The notes under the pieces: model-generated
Seen by the model: only the letters and a program-made list of their open reading frames with translations
Database searches by the model: none
What the model was told of the DNA's origin: nothing
Program-made: the position numbers and the translations under genes
Origin: Desulfobacteraceae bacterium
GTDB lineage: Bacteria > Desulfobacterota > Desulfobacteria > Desulfobacterales > Desulfobacteraceae
Assembly: GCA_011390435.1 (NCBI GenBank)
Contig: JAABSK010000091.1
Coordinates: 1-7,461, forward strand
Direction of reading: 5' to 3'
DNA length: 7,461 bases
Shown here: positions 1-7,224 of the stretch, piece by piece
Layout of the letters: each line of letters begins with the position of its first letter
How positions within the stretch are numbered: position 1 is the first letter of the stretch

Positions 1-1466
1 CTGGCAGTGATAATATCCGGGTCAGACCCCTTGCCCAGAGCCACAAGCCCGTCTTCCTTCAAGCGGACCGTAACCTCGCCCTGGGCGTCTGTGCCTTCGG
101 TCAGGGCGGAAACCGTAAAGCGCAGCAGCTCCGACTTGGTGTCGGTGAGCATGGCAATGACGTTATACACCGCGTCAATGGGGCCGTTTCCTTCACTGGA
201 ACCTTTAACAGTGCGGCCGTTGATGGTCAGATGAACTGTTGCAGCAGGAAAGACCCTGTTGCCGGAAACCACATGGACATATTCCAGAGCGAACACTTCT
301 GAAGATCGCAGCACGCCTTCGTTGATCAACGCTTCGATATCTTCGTCCTGGATCGTCTTTTTCTTGTCTGCAAGCCGTTTGAACTGTTCAAAGGTCTTGT
401 CAAGGTCTTCTTTGGACAGATTGTATCCCATGGCTTGAATGTGGGTGTTCAGTGCATGACGGCCGGAATGTTTGCCTAAAACCAGATTGTTTTTGCTCAG
501 GCCGATGGTTTCCGGCTTCATGATCTCATAGGTCATGGGATTTTTCAGCACCCCGTCCTGATGAATACCGGCTTCATGGGCAAAGGCGTTGGCACCCACA
601 ATCGCCTTGTTGGGCTGAACCAGAATTCCGGTGATCATGCTGACCAGACGGCTGGTGGGATAAATGCGGGTGGAATCGATGCTGGTGGTGAACGGAAAAA
701 AATTGGGTCGGGTGTGCATGGACATGATCACCTCTTCCAGAGAGGTGTTGCCTGCCCGTTCTCCAATGCCGTTGATGGTGACCTCCACCTGACGGGCTCC
801 GGCTTTGACAGCGGTCAGGGTGTTGGATGTGGCAAGTCCCAGATCATTGTGGCAGTGCACGCTCAGAACTGCTTTGTGCATGTTGGGCGTGTTTTCCATA
901 ACATATTTGACCAGCTGCCCGAACTCTTCAGGGATGGCATACCCCACCGTGTCCGGCAGATTAATGGTTGTGGCGCCGGCATCAATCACCGCCTCAAATA
1001 TTTTGCACAGAAAATCCGGGTCAGACCGGGAGCCGTCTTCAGCTGAAAATTCAACGTTTTCAGTATAGGACCGGGCGTGGCGGACGGCAGCAATGGCCTG
1101 TTCCAGAACTTTTTGCGGCTCCATCTGAAGTTTATACTTCATGTGCAGTTCTGATGTGGCAATAAAGGTATGGATTCTGGGGTGGGCAGCCCCTTTAATG
1201 GCGTCCCAGCCCCGGTTGATATCATCCATCCCTGCCCGGCAAAGGGCAGCCACCTGGGTGGTGGTCAGTACATTGGCAATGGCTTTGACTGCTTCATAAT
1301 CTCCTTCAGAGGCTGCAGGAAAACCCGCCTCGATAACATTGACCCCCAGTTTTTCAAGCTGGGTGGCAATTCTGAGTTTTTCAGCCATGTTCATACTGGC
1401 GCCGGGAGATTGTTCGCCATCGCGCAGCGTGGTGTCAAAAATAATAATCTGATTGTCCTGTGTCAT
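1..1466 (-). CDS. leuA: 2-isopropylmalate synthase, 3' end cut by window edge
   Basis: LeuA condenses acetyl-CoA with 2-oxoisovalerate to 2-isopropylmalate, the first committed step of leucine synthesis, in the cytoplasm. The frame opens at ATG 1466 and stays open to base 3, giving 488 visible residues. The bacterial long form is usually a little over 500, so roughly the last 20-30 residues are missing. The DRE-TIM barrel starts with FDTTLRDGEQSPG (residues 10-22; R15 and D16 catalytic/metal). It carries the metal-binding H-C-H-N-D of SVHCHNDLG (H204, H206), then NGIGERAGNTSLEE and the GKHSGRHA linker motif. The C-terminal LeuA allosteric domain is recognisable from VHLTINGRTVKGSSEGNGP, and the visible end, GSDPDIITA, is the usual near-terminal motif. 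The start overlaps the cimA stop as ATGA, so translation is probably coupled. Only a weak AAGG lies upstream. It is separable from the neighbouring paralogue CimA by the DGEQSPG motif. Confidence 0.96.
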   Translation of the reverse strand, partial: MTQDNQIIIFDTTLRDGEQSPGASMNMAEKLRIATQLEKLGVNVIEAGFPAASEGDYEAVKAIANVLTTTQVAALCRAGMDDINRGWDAIKGAAHPRIHTFIATSELHMKYKLQMEPQKVLEQAIAAVRHARSYTENVEFSAEDGSRSDPDFLCKIFEAVIDAGATTINLPDTVGYAIPEEFGQLVKYVMENTPNMHKAVLSVHCHNDLGLATSNTLTAVKAGARQVEVTINGIGERAGNTSLEEVIMSMHTRPNFFPFTTSIDSTRIYPTSRLVSMITGILVQPNKAIVGANAFAHEAGIHQDGVLKNPMTYEIMKPETIGLSKNNLVLGKHSGRHALNTHIQAMGYNLSKEDLDKTFEQFKRLADKKKTIQDEDIEALINEGVLRSSEVFALEYVHVVSGNRVFPAATVHLTINGRTVKGSSEGNGPIDAVYNVIAMLTDTKSELLRFTVSALTEGTDAQGEVTVRLKEDGLVALGKGSDPDIITA

Positions 1467-3058
1467 TTGATGTCTGCCTTGTGTTTATTGTCTAATGAAA
1501 GTTTGTATTGGAAGCTGTCTGCCAGTGCCTGCCAGCTGGCTTCGATAATATCTTCGGATACGCCGATGGTGGAGAAAATATGGTTGCCATCCCTGGATTC
1601 GATCAAAACCCTTACCTTGGCATCGGTTCCATCCACGCCGTCGATCACCCGGACCTTGAAGTCCACCAGGCGCATGGAGTTGACCTGCGGGTAGATACTG
1701 GTCAGCGCTTTTCTCAGGGCGTTGTCCAGTGCGCTGACCGGACCGTCGCCTTCAGCAGATGTGATCTCGGTTTTATTGCCCACCCGGATTTTAATCATGG
1801 CATGGGAGTAGCAGGGACGTTCCTTGTCCTTTTCCACCGATACCCTGAAGGATTCCAGCTCAAACAGCGGGACAAACTGATCAGTAAGTTTTTCCATGAT
1901 CAGTTTCAGTGATCCTTCTGCAGCATCAAATTCATATCCGTAATCTTCCAGTTCCTTGATGCTGGATACAATCTGATACCCATTGACACTGCCGCAGGTC
2001 AGATCAACGCCCAGTTCTTTTGCCTTGTACTCGATATTGCTTTTGCCGGACTGCTCTGAAACAATCACCCGTCGCTTGTTGCCCACCAGCTCCGGAGCCA
2101 TGTGCTCGTAAGCCAGTGGATTTTTCATGATGGCGCTGACATGGACCCCGCCTTTATGGGCAAAGGCGCTTTTTCCCACAAAGGGGCGCGAGTTCACCGG
2201 CGGGACATTGGCAGTTTCAGAAATAAACCGGGACAAATTGAGCAGTTTTTCAAGGTTGGCGCTGCTGATACAGTCCCGGTTCATCTTGAGAGAGAGAATG
2301 GGGATCAGGGATGTTAAATCTGCGTTTCCACACCGCTCGCCATAACCGTTTATCGTTCCCTGTACCATGGTAACGCCGGCCTGCACCGCCACAACCGCGT
2401 TGGCAACAGCCATGTTGCAGTCATTGTGGGTGTGGATGCCGAAAATGATGTCAGGGATGTGTTTGAAATGCGCCACCACTTTCTGGGTAATGGCTTCAAT
2501 TTCAAAAGGCATACACCCGCCATTGGTATCACACAGCACAAGACACCGGGTACCGCCTTCAACAGCCGCTTCAAGTGTTTCCAGGGCAAAATCGGCATTG
2601 GATTTGAATCCGTCGAAAAAATGTTCGGCATCATAGAGTACTTCCCGCTGGCAGGCGACAAGATATGCCACGCTGTCTTTGATCATGGCATAATTTTCCT
2701 TTCGGTTGTTATCCATGATCGATTCGACATGCAGGTCCCAGGATTTGCCGAAAATGGTGACCACTGGTGCACCGCACTGGACCAGAGCCTGGATATTGGC
2801 ATCTTCCTCACAGGTTTTGTCCCGTCGCCGGGTGGCGCCAAAAGCGGTCAGCCTGGCGTTTTTAAACGGAATCTGTGCCGCCAGCTGGAAAAAATGCTGG
2901 GCACCCGGGTTTGATCCGGGCCATCCGCCTTCGATATAGTGGATACCGGCATCGTCCAGGCGCTGGGCAATCTTTATCTTATCTTCTGGAGAGAAAAAAA
3001 TGTTTTCTCCCTGCATACCGTCCCTGAGGGTGGTATCATATAGCAACGCTGTTTTCAT
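1463..3058 (-). CDS. cimA: (R)-citramalate synthase, Geobacter-type
   Basis: CimA condenses pyruvate and acetyl-CoA to (R)-citramalate, which the leucine-pathway isomerase and dehydrogenase convert to 2-oxobutyrate. This is a threonine-independent entry to isoleucine. The 531-residue length and the opening YDTTLRDGMQGEN (residues 7-19) with GGWPGSNP (44-51) match the long CimA family known from Geobacter, not LeuA (DGEQSPG) or homocitrate synthase. The DRE-TIM barrel spans about 1-280, with R12, D13 and the metal-binding GIHTHND (H209, H211) and NGYGERCGNADL (237-248). A LeuA-type allosteric domain follows (about 395-520, with EGDGP at 436-440), so feedback control, probably by isoleucine, is expected from the family. 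The start at ATG 3058 lies 5 bp after the ilvN stop. The only Shine-Dalgarno-like AAGGG is inside the ilvN end, about 13 nt away, so coupling is likely. The 3' end overlaps leuA by 4 bp. Confidence 0.93.
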   Translation of the reverse strand: MKTALLYDTTLRDGMQGENIFFSPEDKIKIAQRLDDAGIHYIEGGWPGSNPGAQHFFQLAAQIPFKNARLTAFGATRRRDKTCEEDANIQALVQCGAPVVTIFGKSWDLHVESIMDNNRKENYAMIKDSVAYLVACQREVLYDAEHFFDGFKSNADFALETLEAAVEGGTRCLVLCDTNGGCMPFEIEAITQKVVAHFKHIPDIIFGIHTHNDCNMAVANAVVAVQAGVTMVQGTINGYGERCGNADLTSLIPILSLKMNRDCISSANLEKLLNLSRFISETANVPPVNSRPFVGKSAFAHKGGVHVSAIMKNPLAYEHMAPELVGNKRRVIVSEQSGKSNIEYKAKELGVDLTCGSVNGYQIVSSIKELEDYGYEFDAAEGSLKLIMEKLTDQFVPLFELESFRVSVEKDKERPCYSHAMIKIRVGNKTEITSAEGDGPVSALDNALRKALTSIYPQVNSMRLVDFKVRVIDGVDGTDAKVRVLIESRDGNHIFSTIGVSEDIIEASWQALADSFQYKLSLDNKHKADIK

Positions 3059-3063
3059 TTTTG

Positions 3064-3567
3064 TTATTTACCCTTGATGTTGCCGTTTTCCCTGGACAGG
3101 GCAATGGCACCGGTAGAGGCGATTTCAATGATTCCCATCGGTTTGAGAAGGTTGACGATGGCCTCATGCTTTTCCCGGTTGCCTGAAATCTCAATGGTGT
3201 AATGGGAAGGCCCCACATCCACGATTTTGCACCGGAAAATATCCACGATGCGCAGGATTTCAGCCTTTTTTTCCGGCTGTGCATTGACCTTGATCAGAGC
3301 CAGTTCCCGCTGGACATATTTTTTTTCGGTCAGGTCATTAACCGTAATGACATTGATCAGTTTATGCAGCTGCTTTTTGATCTGCTCGATGGTGTGGGGT
3401 TCGCAATGGGTGACCATGGTGATCCTGGACACCTTTGGGTCAGCAGTCCCGGCAACACTCAGGCTGTCAATGTTAAATCCCCGCCCGGAAAAAAGACCGG
3501 CAATCCGTGACAGGACACCGGGTTCGTCATCAACAAGAATGGAAAGTAAGTAGTTGTTAATTTGCAT
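3064..3567 (-). CDS. ilvN: acetohydroxyacid synthase small (regulatory) subunit
   Basis: This is the regulatory subunit of acetohydroxyacid synthase. It binds the IlvB catalytic subunit, raises its activity and confers feedback inhibition by branched-chain amino acids (family knowledge). An N-terminal ACT domain is clear (LSILVDDEPGVLSRIAGLFSGRGFNIDSL in consecutive parts, about residues 7-80). It is followed by the C-terminal small-subunit domain, with KYVQRELALIKV and the FRCKIVDVGPSHYTIEISG region. The total of 167 residues is normal for the long form of this subunit (ilvN/ilvH type). Two ATGs lie 6 bp apart (3573 and 3567). The AAGGA ribosome-binding site at 3575-3579 is 7 nt from 3567 but only 1 nt from 3573, so 3567 is preferred; the longer start would add Met-Lys. 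The gene sits about 24 bp after ilvB and 5 bp before cimA. ilvN and ilvH products are hard to tell apart by sequence alone; the symbol follows its pairing with ilvB. Confidence 0.93.
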   Translation of the reverse strand: MQINNYLLSILVDDEPGVLSRIAGLFSGRGFNIDSLSVAGTADPKVSRITMVTHCEPHTIEQIKKQLHKLINVITVNDLTEKKYVQRELALIKVNAQPEKKAEILRIVDIFRCKIVDVGPSHYTIEISGNREKHEAIVNLLKPMGIIEIASTGAIALSRENGNIKGK

Positions 3568-3591
3568 TTTCATATCCTTTTGGTGCCTGGA

Positions 3592-5283
3592 CTAAACCAG
3601 AAGCATTTCTGTGATGGCCCCGCCGGCCGGAACCATGGGGTAAACCGATTCTTCCCTGTCTACGATAAAATCCATGACAACGGTTCCTGTGGCGTTCAGC
3701 CCTTCCAGAAGCGTTGCTTCCACATCTTCCGGCCGGGAACACCGCAACCCTTTGGCGCCGTATGCTTCAGCCAGACGGACAAAATCGGGTGCGTTTTCCA
3801 TGTTGGTGCTGGAATACGTTTTTTTGTAGAACAGTTCCTGCCACTGCCGGACCATCCCCAGGTATCGGTTGTTCAGGATAACGATTTTTACGTCGATCCG
3901 GGATTCAATGGCGGTCATTAATTCCTGGATGTTCATCTGGATCGAACCGTCTCCGGCCACATCCACAACGAGCTTGTCTGGACAGGCTGCCTTGGCACCG
4001 ATGGCGGCAGGCAGTCCAAATCCCATGACGCCCAGTCCGCCGGAAGTGATGAAATGGTTGGGTTTATTAAAATGGTAGTACTGGGCTGCCCACATCTGGT
4101 TCTGGCCGACTTCAGTGGTAATGATGGCCTCCCCTTTGGTGACCTCGTACAGTTTTTCAATGACATACTGCGGTTTGATCACATCTTTTGTCTGCTCATA
4201 TTTCAGGGGTGTTGTGCTTTTCCAGTCCTCGATCTGTTCCAGCCATGCCGGCCGGTTCTGTTTGAAATCCGCCATATTTTGTCCGTCCATCAGCTGGATG
4301 ATGCCCTCCAGAGCAGCTTTACAGTCGCCAACAATGGGACATTGAACCGCAATGTTCTTGTGAATGGACGTGGGATCAATATCGATCTGGACGATTTTGG
4401 CATTCTGGGCAAATTTGTTCACGTTTCCCGTGACCCGGTCGTCAAACCGGACACCGGCAGCGATCATCAGGTCGCAATGCCCCACACTCATATTTGCCCG
4501 GTAGGTTCCGTGCATCCCCAGCATCCCCAGCCACAGCGGGTCAGATCCGGGAAACGCTCCCAGCCCCATCAGGGACGCTGTTACCGGGATATCCGCCATT
4601 TTGGCCAGTGTGGTAAGCGCATCCGACGCCTGGGACAGGATGACGCCGCCGCCGGCAAAGATCAGGGGGCGTTTGGCTTTTTTGATGGCATCCACCACTT
4701 TTGTCAGCTGTTTTTTGTTGGGGGTGTAGTTGGGTTTGTAGGAACGCAAGGCAATGGGTTCAGGTTCCTTGAACTCCACCACGGTCTGAACAATATCTTT
4801 GGGAAGATCCACCAGTACCGGTCCGGGACGACCGGATCTGGCAAGGTGGAAGGCCTGCTTGATGGTATCTGCCATTTTGGATACATCCTTCACCAGGTAA
4901 TTGTGCTTGGTGCAGGGCCGTGTAATTCCGACAATATCCACTTCCTGGAACGCATCGTTCCCGATCAGCGCAGTGGGAACCTGGCCGGTAAACACCACCA
5001 GAGGGATGGAATCCAGGTAGGCAGAGGCGATGCCGGTGACCGTGTTGGTGGCACCGGGGCCGGACGTCACAAGGGCAACCCCCACAGAGCGGTTTGCACG
5101 GGCATAGCCGTCTGCTGCGTGCACCGCTCCCTGTTCATGGCGGACAAGAATGTGCCGGAGTCCGTTTTGTTTGGCCAGGGCGTCATAAATATCAATGACA
5201 GCGCCCCCTGGATATCCGAAAATCGTATCTACACCTTCATCTCTGATCATTTTGATAAGAATCTGGGCACCTGTAAGTTTCAT
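3592..5283 (-). CDS. ilvB: acetohydroxyacid synthase large (catalytic) subunit
   Basis: This thiamine-diphosphate enzyme condenses two pyruvates to 2-acetolactate (valine/leucine), or pyruvate with 2-oxobutyrate to 2-aceto-2-hydroxybutyrate (isoleucine). At 563 residues it has full family length. The N-terminal ThDP domain carries GYPGGAVIDIYDAL (23-36) and RHEQGAVHAADGYAR (48-62) with catalytic Glu50. The middle FAD-binding-type domain includes GMHGTYRAN and GVRFDDRVTG (277-286). The C-terminal ThDP domain has GDGSIQMNIQEL (444-455) and NNRYLGMVRQWQELFY (471-486). Trp481 in that motif corresponds to the tryptophan that, in enterobacterial AHAS, favours 2-oxobutyrate over pyruvate as second substrate. 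This fits isoleucine synthesis fed by the CimA encoded downstream. The start at ATG 5283 is set by AGGAG at 5290-5294 with 6 nt spacing; that site overlaps the ilvD stop codon, so the two genes are probably coupled. Generic pyruvate oxidases and catabolic acetolactate synthases are less likely given ilvN next door. Confidence 0.97.
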   Translation of the reverse strand: MKLTGAQILIKMIRDEGVDTIFGYPGGAVIDIYDALAKQNGLRHILVRHEQGAVHAADGYARANRSVGVALVTSGPGATNTVTGIASAYLDSIPLVVFTGQVPTALIGNDAFQEVDIVGITRPCTKHNYLVKDVSKMADTIKQAFHLARSGRPGPVLVDLPKDIVQTVVEFKEPEPIALRSYKPNYTPNKKQLTKVVDAIKKAKRPLIFAGGGVILSQASDALTTLAKMADIPVTASLMGLGAFPGSDPLWLGMLGMHGTYRANMSVGHCDLMIAAGVRFDDRVTGNVNKFAQNAKIVQIDIDPTSIHKNIAVQCPIVGDCKAALEGIIQLMDGQNMADFKQNRPAWLEQIEDWKSTTPLKYEQTKDVIKPQYVIEKLYEVTKGEAIITTEVGQNQMWAAQYYHFNKPNHFITSGGLGVMGFGLPAAIGAKAACPDKLVVDVAGDGSIQMNIQELMTAIESRIDVKIVILNNRYLGMVRQWQELFYKKTYSSTNMENAPDFVRLAEAYGAKGLRCSRPEDVEATLLEGLNATGTVVMDFIVDREESVYPMVPAGGAITEMLLV

Positions 5284-5292
5284 GTGTATCTC

Positions 5293-6969
5293 CTATAACC
5301 TGTCTTTGAATATGGCGCCATTGCCGGCTGATGTGACCATCTGGGCGTAACGGGCCATGTAGCCGGTTTTGATTTTGGGTTCAGGTTTTTTCCACTGGGC
5401 ACGTCTGCGGTCAATTTCATCCTGCTCCACAAGCAGTTCAATGGATTTTCCCGGAATATCGATCTTAATCTGATCGTTTTCTTCTACCATGGCGATCACA
5501 CCGCCCTGAGCCGCTTCCGGGGAAACATGTCCGATGGAAGCGCCTTTGGTGCCGCCTGAAAACCGGCCATCGGTGATCAGGGCGACTTCTCCGTCCAGTC
5601 CCATGCCGGCAATGGCAGAAGTGGGCGTCAGCATCTCTCGCATGCCAGGCCCGCCTGCAGGGCCTTCATACCGGATGACAATCACGTCGCCCGGGTTGAT
5701 CTGGTTGCCAAGGATGGCCTCTGATGCTGCCTCTTCAGAATCAAATACACGGGCAGGGCCCTGGTGGCGCAGCATCTGCTCCAGAACCGCTGACTGCTTG
5801 ACCACGCAGCCTTCCGGTGCGATATTGCCGAACAGCACAGCAAGTCCGCCTTCTTTGTGATAAGGATCAGTGACCGGACGGATGACATTCCGGTCTTTTA
5901 CGCTCACGGTTTCAAGGTTTTCGCCCACTGTCCGGCAGGTGACGGTCATGCAGTCGGTCTGCAGCATGTTATGGTCACTGAGCTCTTTCATGACAGCCTG
6001 AATACCGCCGGCAAGATTCAGATCCATCATATGGTCTTTTCCGCCGGGGCTCAGGGAACACAGGTGGGGGGTTTTTTTGCTGATTGCATTGATCAGGTTC
6101 AGGTCAATGTCCACCTTTGCTTCGTGGGAAATGGCCTTCAAGTGCAATACGGTGTTGGATGAACATCCCAGGGCCATATCAACCACCAGGGCATTCATAA
6201 AAGCGTTTCGCGTCATGATCTTATCCGGAGTGATCCCTTTTTTGACCAGCTCCATGATCTGGAGACCCGTCTGCTTGGCCATGCGGATTCGTTCGGACAT
6301 GGGTTCGGGCACGGTGCCGTTGCCGGCCAGGGCCATACCGATGGCCTCGGTAAGGCAGTTCATGGAGTTGGCAGTGAACATGCCTGCACAGGATCCGCAA
6401 GTGGGGCAGGCGGCATTTTCAATATCCAGCAGCTGATCCTGAGTCATTTTGCCGGACTGCACAGCGCCCACAGCTTCAAATACTGAGATCAGATCAATTT
6501 TGCTATCTGGATTGTCCGGGTGTTTTCCCGGCAGCATGGGGCCGCCGCTGATAAAGATGGCCGGGATGTTCAGCCGTGCAGCAGCCATGAGCATGCCCGG
6601 AACGATTTTATCGCAATTGGGGACCATGACAATGGCATCAAAGGGATGGGCCATGGCAGTCACTTCAATGGAATCTGCAATCAGTTCCCGGGATGCCAGT
6701 GAGTAGTGCATGCCGCTGTGGTTCATGGCGATGCCGTCACAGACTCCGATGGTTGAAAATTCCATGGGCGTACCGCCGGCCATGCTGATACCGGTTTTGA
6801 CCGCCTTTACGATGTTGTCCAGGTGCATGTGGCCGGGGATCAGCTCATTGGCTGAGTTGGCAATACCGATCAACGGCTGGCTGATCTCTCTGTCAGTGTA
6901 GCCCATGGCTTTCATCAGGCTCCGGTGGGGCGCCCTGGCGATCCCTTTTGTTGCAATATGGCTTCTCAT
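5293..6969 (-). CDS. ilvD: dihydroxyacid dehydratase
   Basis: IlvD dehydrates 2,3-dihydroxyisovalerate and 2,3-dihydroxy-3-methylvalerate to the 2-oxo acids that precede valine/leucine and isoleucine. It uses an Fe-S cluster and Mg2+. At 558 residues it is full length for the IlvD/Edd family. The N-terminus [18 protein letters not shown] is typical. Cluster and metal motifs are [11 protein letters not shown] (Cys119) and [19 protein letters not shown] (188-CPTCGSC-194). [21 protein letters not shown] (467 onward) includes Ser471, equivalent to the serine proposed as catalytic base. At the position where plant-type [2Fe-2S] enzymes have a third Cys (CN-x-HL), this protein has GHMHL (46-50), as in E. 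coli, which suggests the oxygen-labile cluster type. The ATG at 6969 is preceded by GGAG (6980-6983) at 10 nt. It is the first structural gene after the attenuator, so its expression depends directly on the leader. Confidence 0.97.
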   Translation of the reverse strand: MRSHIATKGIARAPHRSLMKAMGYTDREISQPLIGIANSANELIPGHMHLDNIVKAVKTGISMAGGTPMEFSTIGVCDGIAMNHSGMHYSLASRELIADSIEVTAMAHPFDAIVMVPNCDKIVPGMLMAAARLNIPAIFISGGPMLPGKHPDNPDSKIDLISVFEAVGAVQSGKMTQDQLLDIENAACPTCGSCAGMFTANSMNCLTEAIGMALAGNGTVPEPMSERIRMAKQTGLQIMELVKKGITPDKIMTRNAFMNALVVDMALGCSSNTVLHLKAISHEAKVDIDLNLINAISKKTPHLCSLSPGGKDHMMDLNLAGGIQAVMKELSDHNMLQTDCMTVTCRTVGENLETVSVKDRNVIRPVTDPYHKEGGLAVLFGNIAPEGCVVKQSAVLEQMLRHQGPARVFDSEEAASEAILGNQINPGDVIVIRYEGPAGGPGMREMLTPTSAIAGMGLDGEVALITDGRFSGGTKGASIGHVSPEAAQGGVIAMVEENDQIKIDIPGKSIELLVEQDEIDRRRAQWKKPEPKIKTGYMARYAQMVTSAGNGAIFKDRL

Positions 6970-6989
6970 GTTTAGTTGTCTCCAAACCG

Positions 6990-7031
6990 AAAAAGCCGTT
7001 ATCTGCCCTTTGGGGCTGATAACGGCTTTTT
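6990..7031 (-). terminator. intrinsic terminator (attenuator) in the ilvD leader
   Basis: In the minus-strand RNA the sequence forms a hairpin. GCCGUUAUC pairs perfectly with GAUAACGGC (9 bp). After one A-A mismatch, GCCC pairs with GGGC across a CAAA loop. The 3' arm runs straight into five U residues, which can also pair with five A residues at the 5' foot. It lies between the leader peptide stop and the ilvD ribosome-binding site, so it does not end an upstream gene. It would terminate transcription before ilvD unless the alternative structure forms. Confidence 0.92.
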
Positions 7032-7065
7032 AAGTACTGTTTAGGTTTATGCCACTACGAGCCCC
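7012..7065 (-). promoter_or_regulatory. predicted antiterminator fold competing with the terminator
   Basis: In the minus-strand RNA, GGGGCUCGUAGUGGC (7065 to 7051) faces GCCGUUAUCAGCCCC (7026 to 7012). Of 15 positions, 11 are Watson-Crick pairs, 3 are G-U wobbles and one is a C-C mismatch. The second arm is the 5' half of the terminator stem, so the two folds exclude each other. The first arm contains the leader peptide UAG stop. A ribosome that reaches the stop would therefore mask it and allow termination. A ribosome stalled in the Ile/Leu/Val codons, whose last codon ends 16 nt upstream of the arm, would leave it free and allow read-through. The pairing is seen in the sequence; the mechanism is inferred. 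Confidence 0.78.
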
Positions 7066-7141
7066 GTCGTTTGGAGGTGTCGATAAGGACGACCTCCACG
7101 ATAATAAGGACTAGCAGTATGTTTGTCATATATTTATTCAT
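7055..7141 (-). CDS. ilv operon leader peptide, Ile/Leu/Val-rich
   Basis: This short frame lies just upstream of ilvD and reads to a TAG stop at 7055-7057. Its core is I-L-L-V-L-I-I-V-E-V-V-L-I (codons 7120 to 7082). Twelve of 13 residues are branched-chain, four each of Ile, Leu and Val, which is the signature of a multivalent attenuator sensing all three charged tRNAs. The run is followed by DTSKRRGS and the stop. Two in-frame ATGs exist, 7141 (28 residues) and 7129 (24 residues). An AGGT at 7154-7157 lies 12 nt from 7141, while 7129 has no evident ribosome-binding site, so 7141 is listed with doubt. The stop codon lies inside the predicted antiterminator arm, and the terminator begins about 25 nt later. 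The peptide itself probably has no function; translating it is the sensor. The role is inferred by analogy with the enterobacterial ilv leader. Confidence 0.85.
   Translation of the reverse strand: MNKYMTNILLVLIIVEVVLIDTSKRRGS
7073..7097 (-). promoter_or_regulatory. candidate pause hairpin inside the leader peptide
   Basis: In the RNA, GGAGGU pairs with ACCUCC (6 bp), and the inner GUCG/CGAC bases can extend or shift the stem around a short UCCUUAU loop. It lies within the last Val/Leu/Ile codons of the leader peptide. In known attenuators such a first hairpin pauses RNA polymerase so that the leading ribosome can catch up. A ribosome translating or stalled in the codon run would melt it. 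The hairpin is visible; the pausing role is inferred by analogy. Confidence 0.6.
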
Positions 7142-7148
7142 AGTTCAT
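7134..7148 (-). other. possible four-codon mini-ORF before the leader peptide
   Basis: ATG 7148 reads Met-Asn-Tyr-Glu and stops at TAA 7134-7136. The AGG of the only good Shine-Dalgarno-like sequence nearby (AGGT, 7154-7157) is 6 nt from this ATG, which is better placed than for either leader-peptide ATG. Its stop overlaps the region between the two candidate leader starts (7141 and 7129), so reinitiation is conceivable. It may equally be chance. Confidence 0.25.
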
Positions 7149-7171
7149 CTTTTACCTGTACTGATCATGAA

Positions 7172-7200
7172 TAGGTATCGGCTAATCAAGATAAAGTCAA
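7172..7200 (-). promoter_or_regulatory. weak candidate promoter for the ilv operon
   Basis: On the minus strand TTGACT (7200 to 7195) is a good -35 box and lies at the right distance to start the transcript just ahead of the leader ribosome-binding site. The element 17 nt downstream, TACCTA (7177 to 7172), is a poor -10 box. An AT-rich TATAAA at 7213 to 7208 is an alternative -10 but has no well-spaced -35. The ilv promoter must lie somewhere in about 7160-7260, but its exact position is not settled by the sequence. Confidence 0.3.
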
Positions 7201-7224
7201 GGAAAATTTTATATCTGAATCAAT

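Noticed and set aside
561..1912. Plus-strand open frames antisense to leuA and cimA
   Set aside because: They are opposite conserved leuA and cimA motifs and have low-complexity Gly/His-rich translations typical of antisense shadows.
3568..3573. Upstream ATG of ilvN at 3573
   Set aside because: It leaves only 1 nt between AAGGA and the ATG, while the ATG at 3567 has 7 nt. The ACT domain starts after both.
4054..5298. Long plus-strand open frame of 414 codons antisense to ilvB
   Set aside because: It lies entirely opposite a full-length, well-conserved ilvB and has no family-like motifs or proper ribosome-binding site. Its length follows from the codon bias of ilvB.
6970..7141. T-box or metabolite riboswitch controlling ilvD
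   Set aside because: No T-box consensus (AGGGUGGNACCGCG-like) or known riboswitch core is seen. The codon run plus alternative hairpins explain the leader better.
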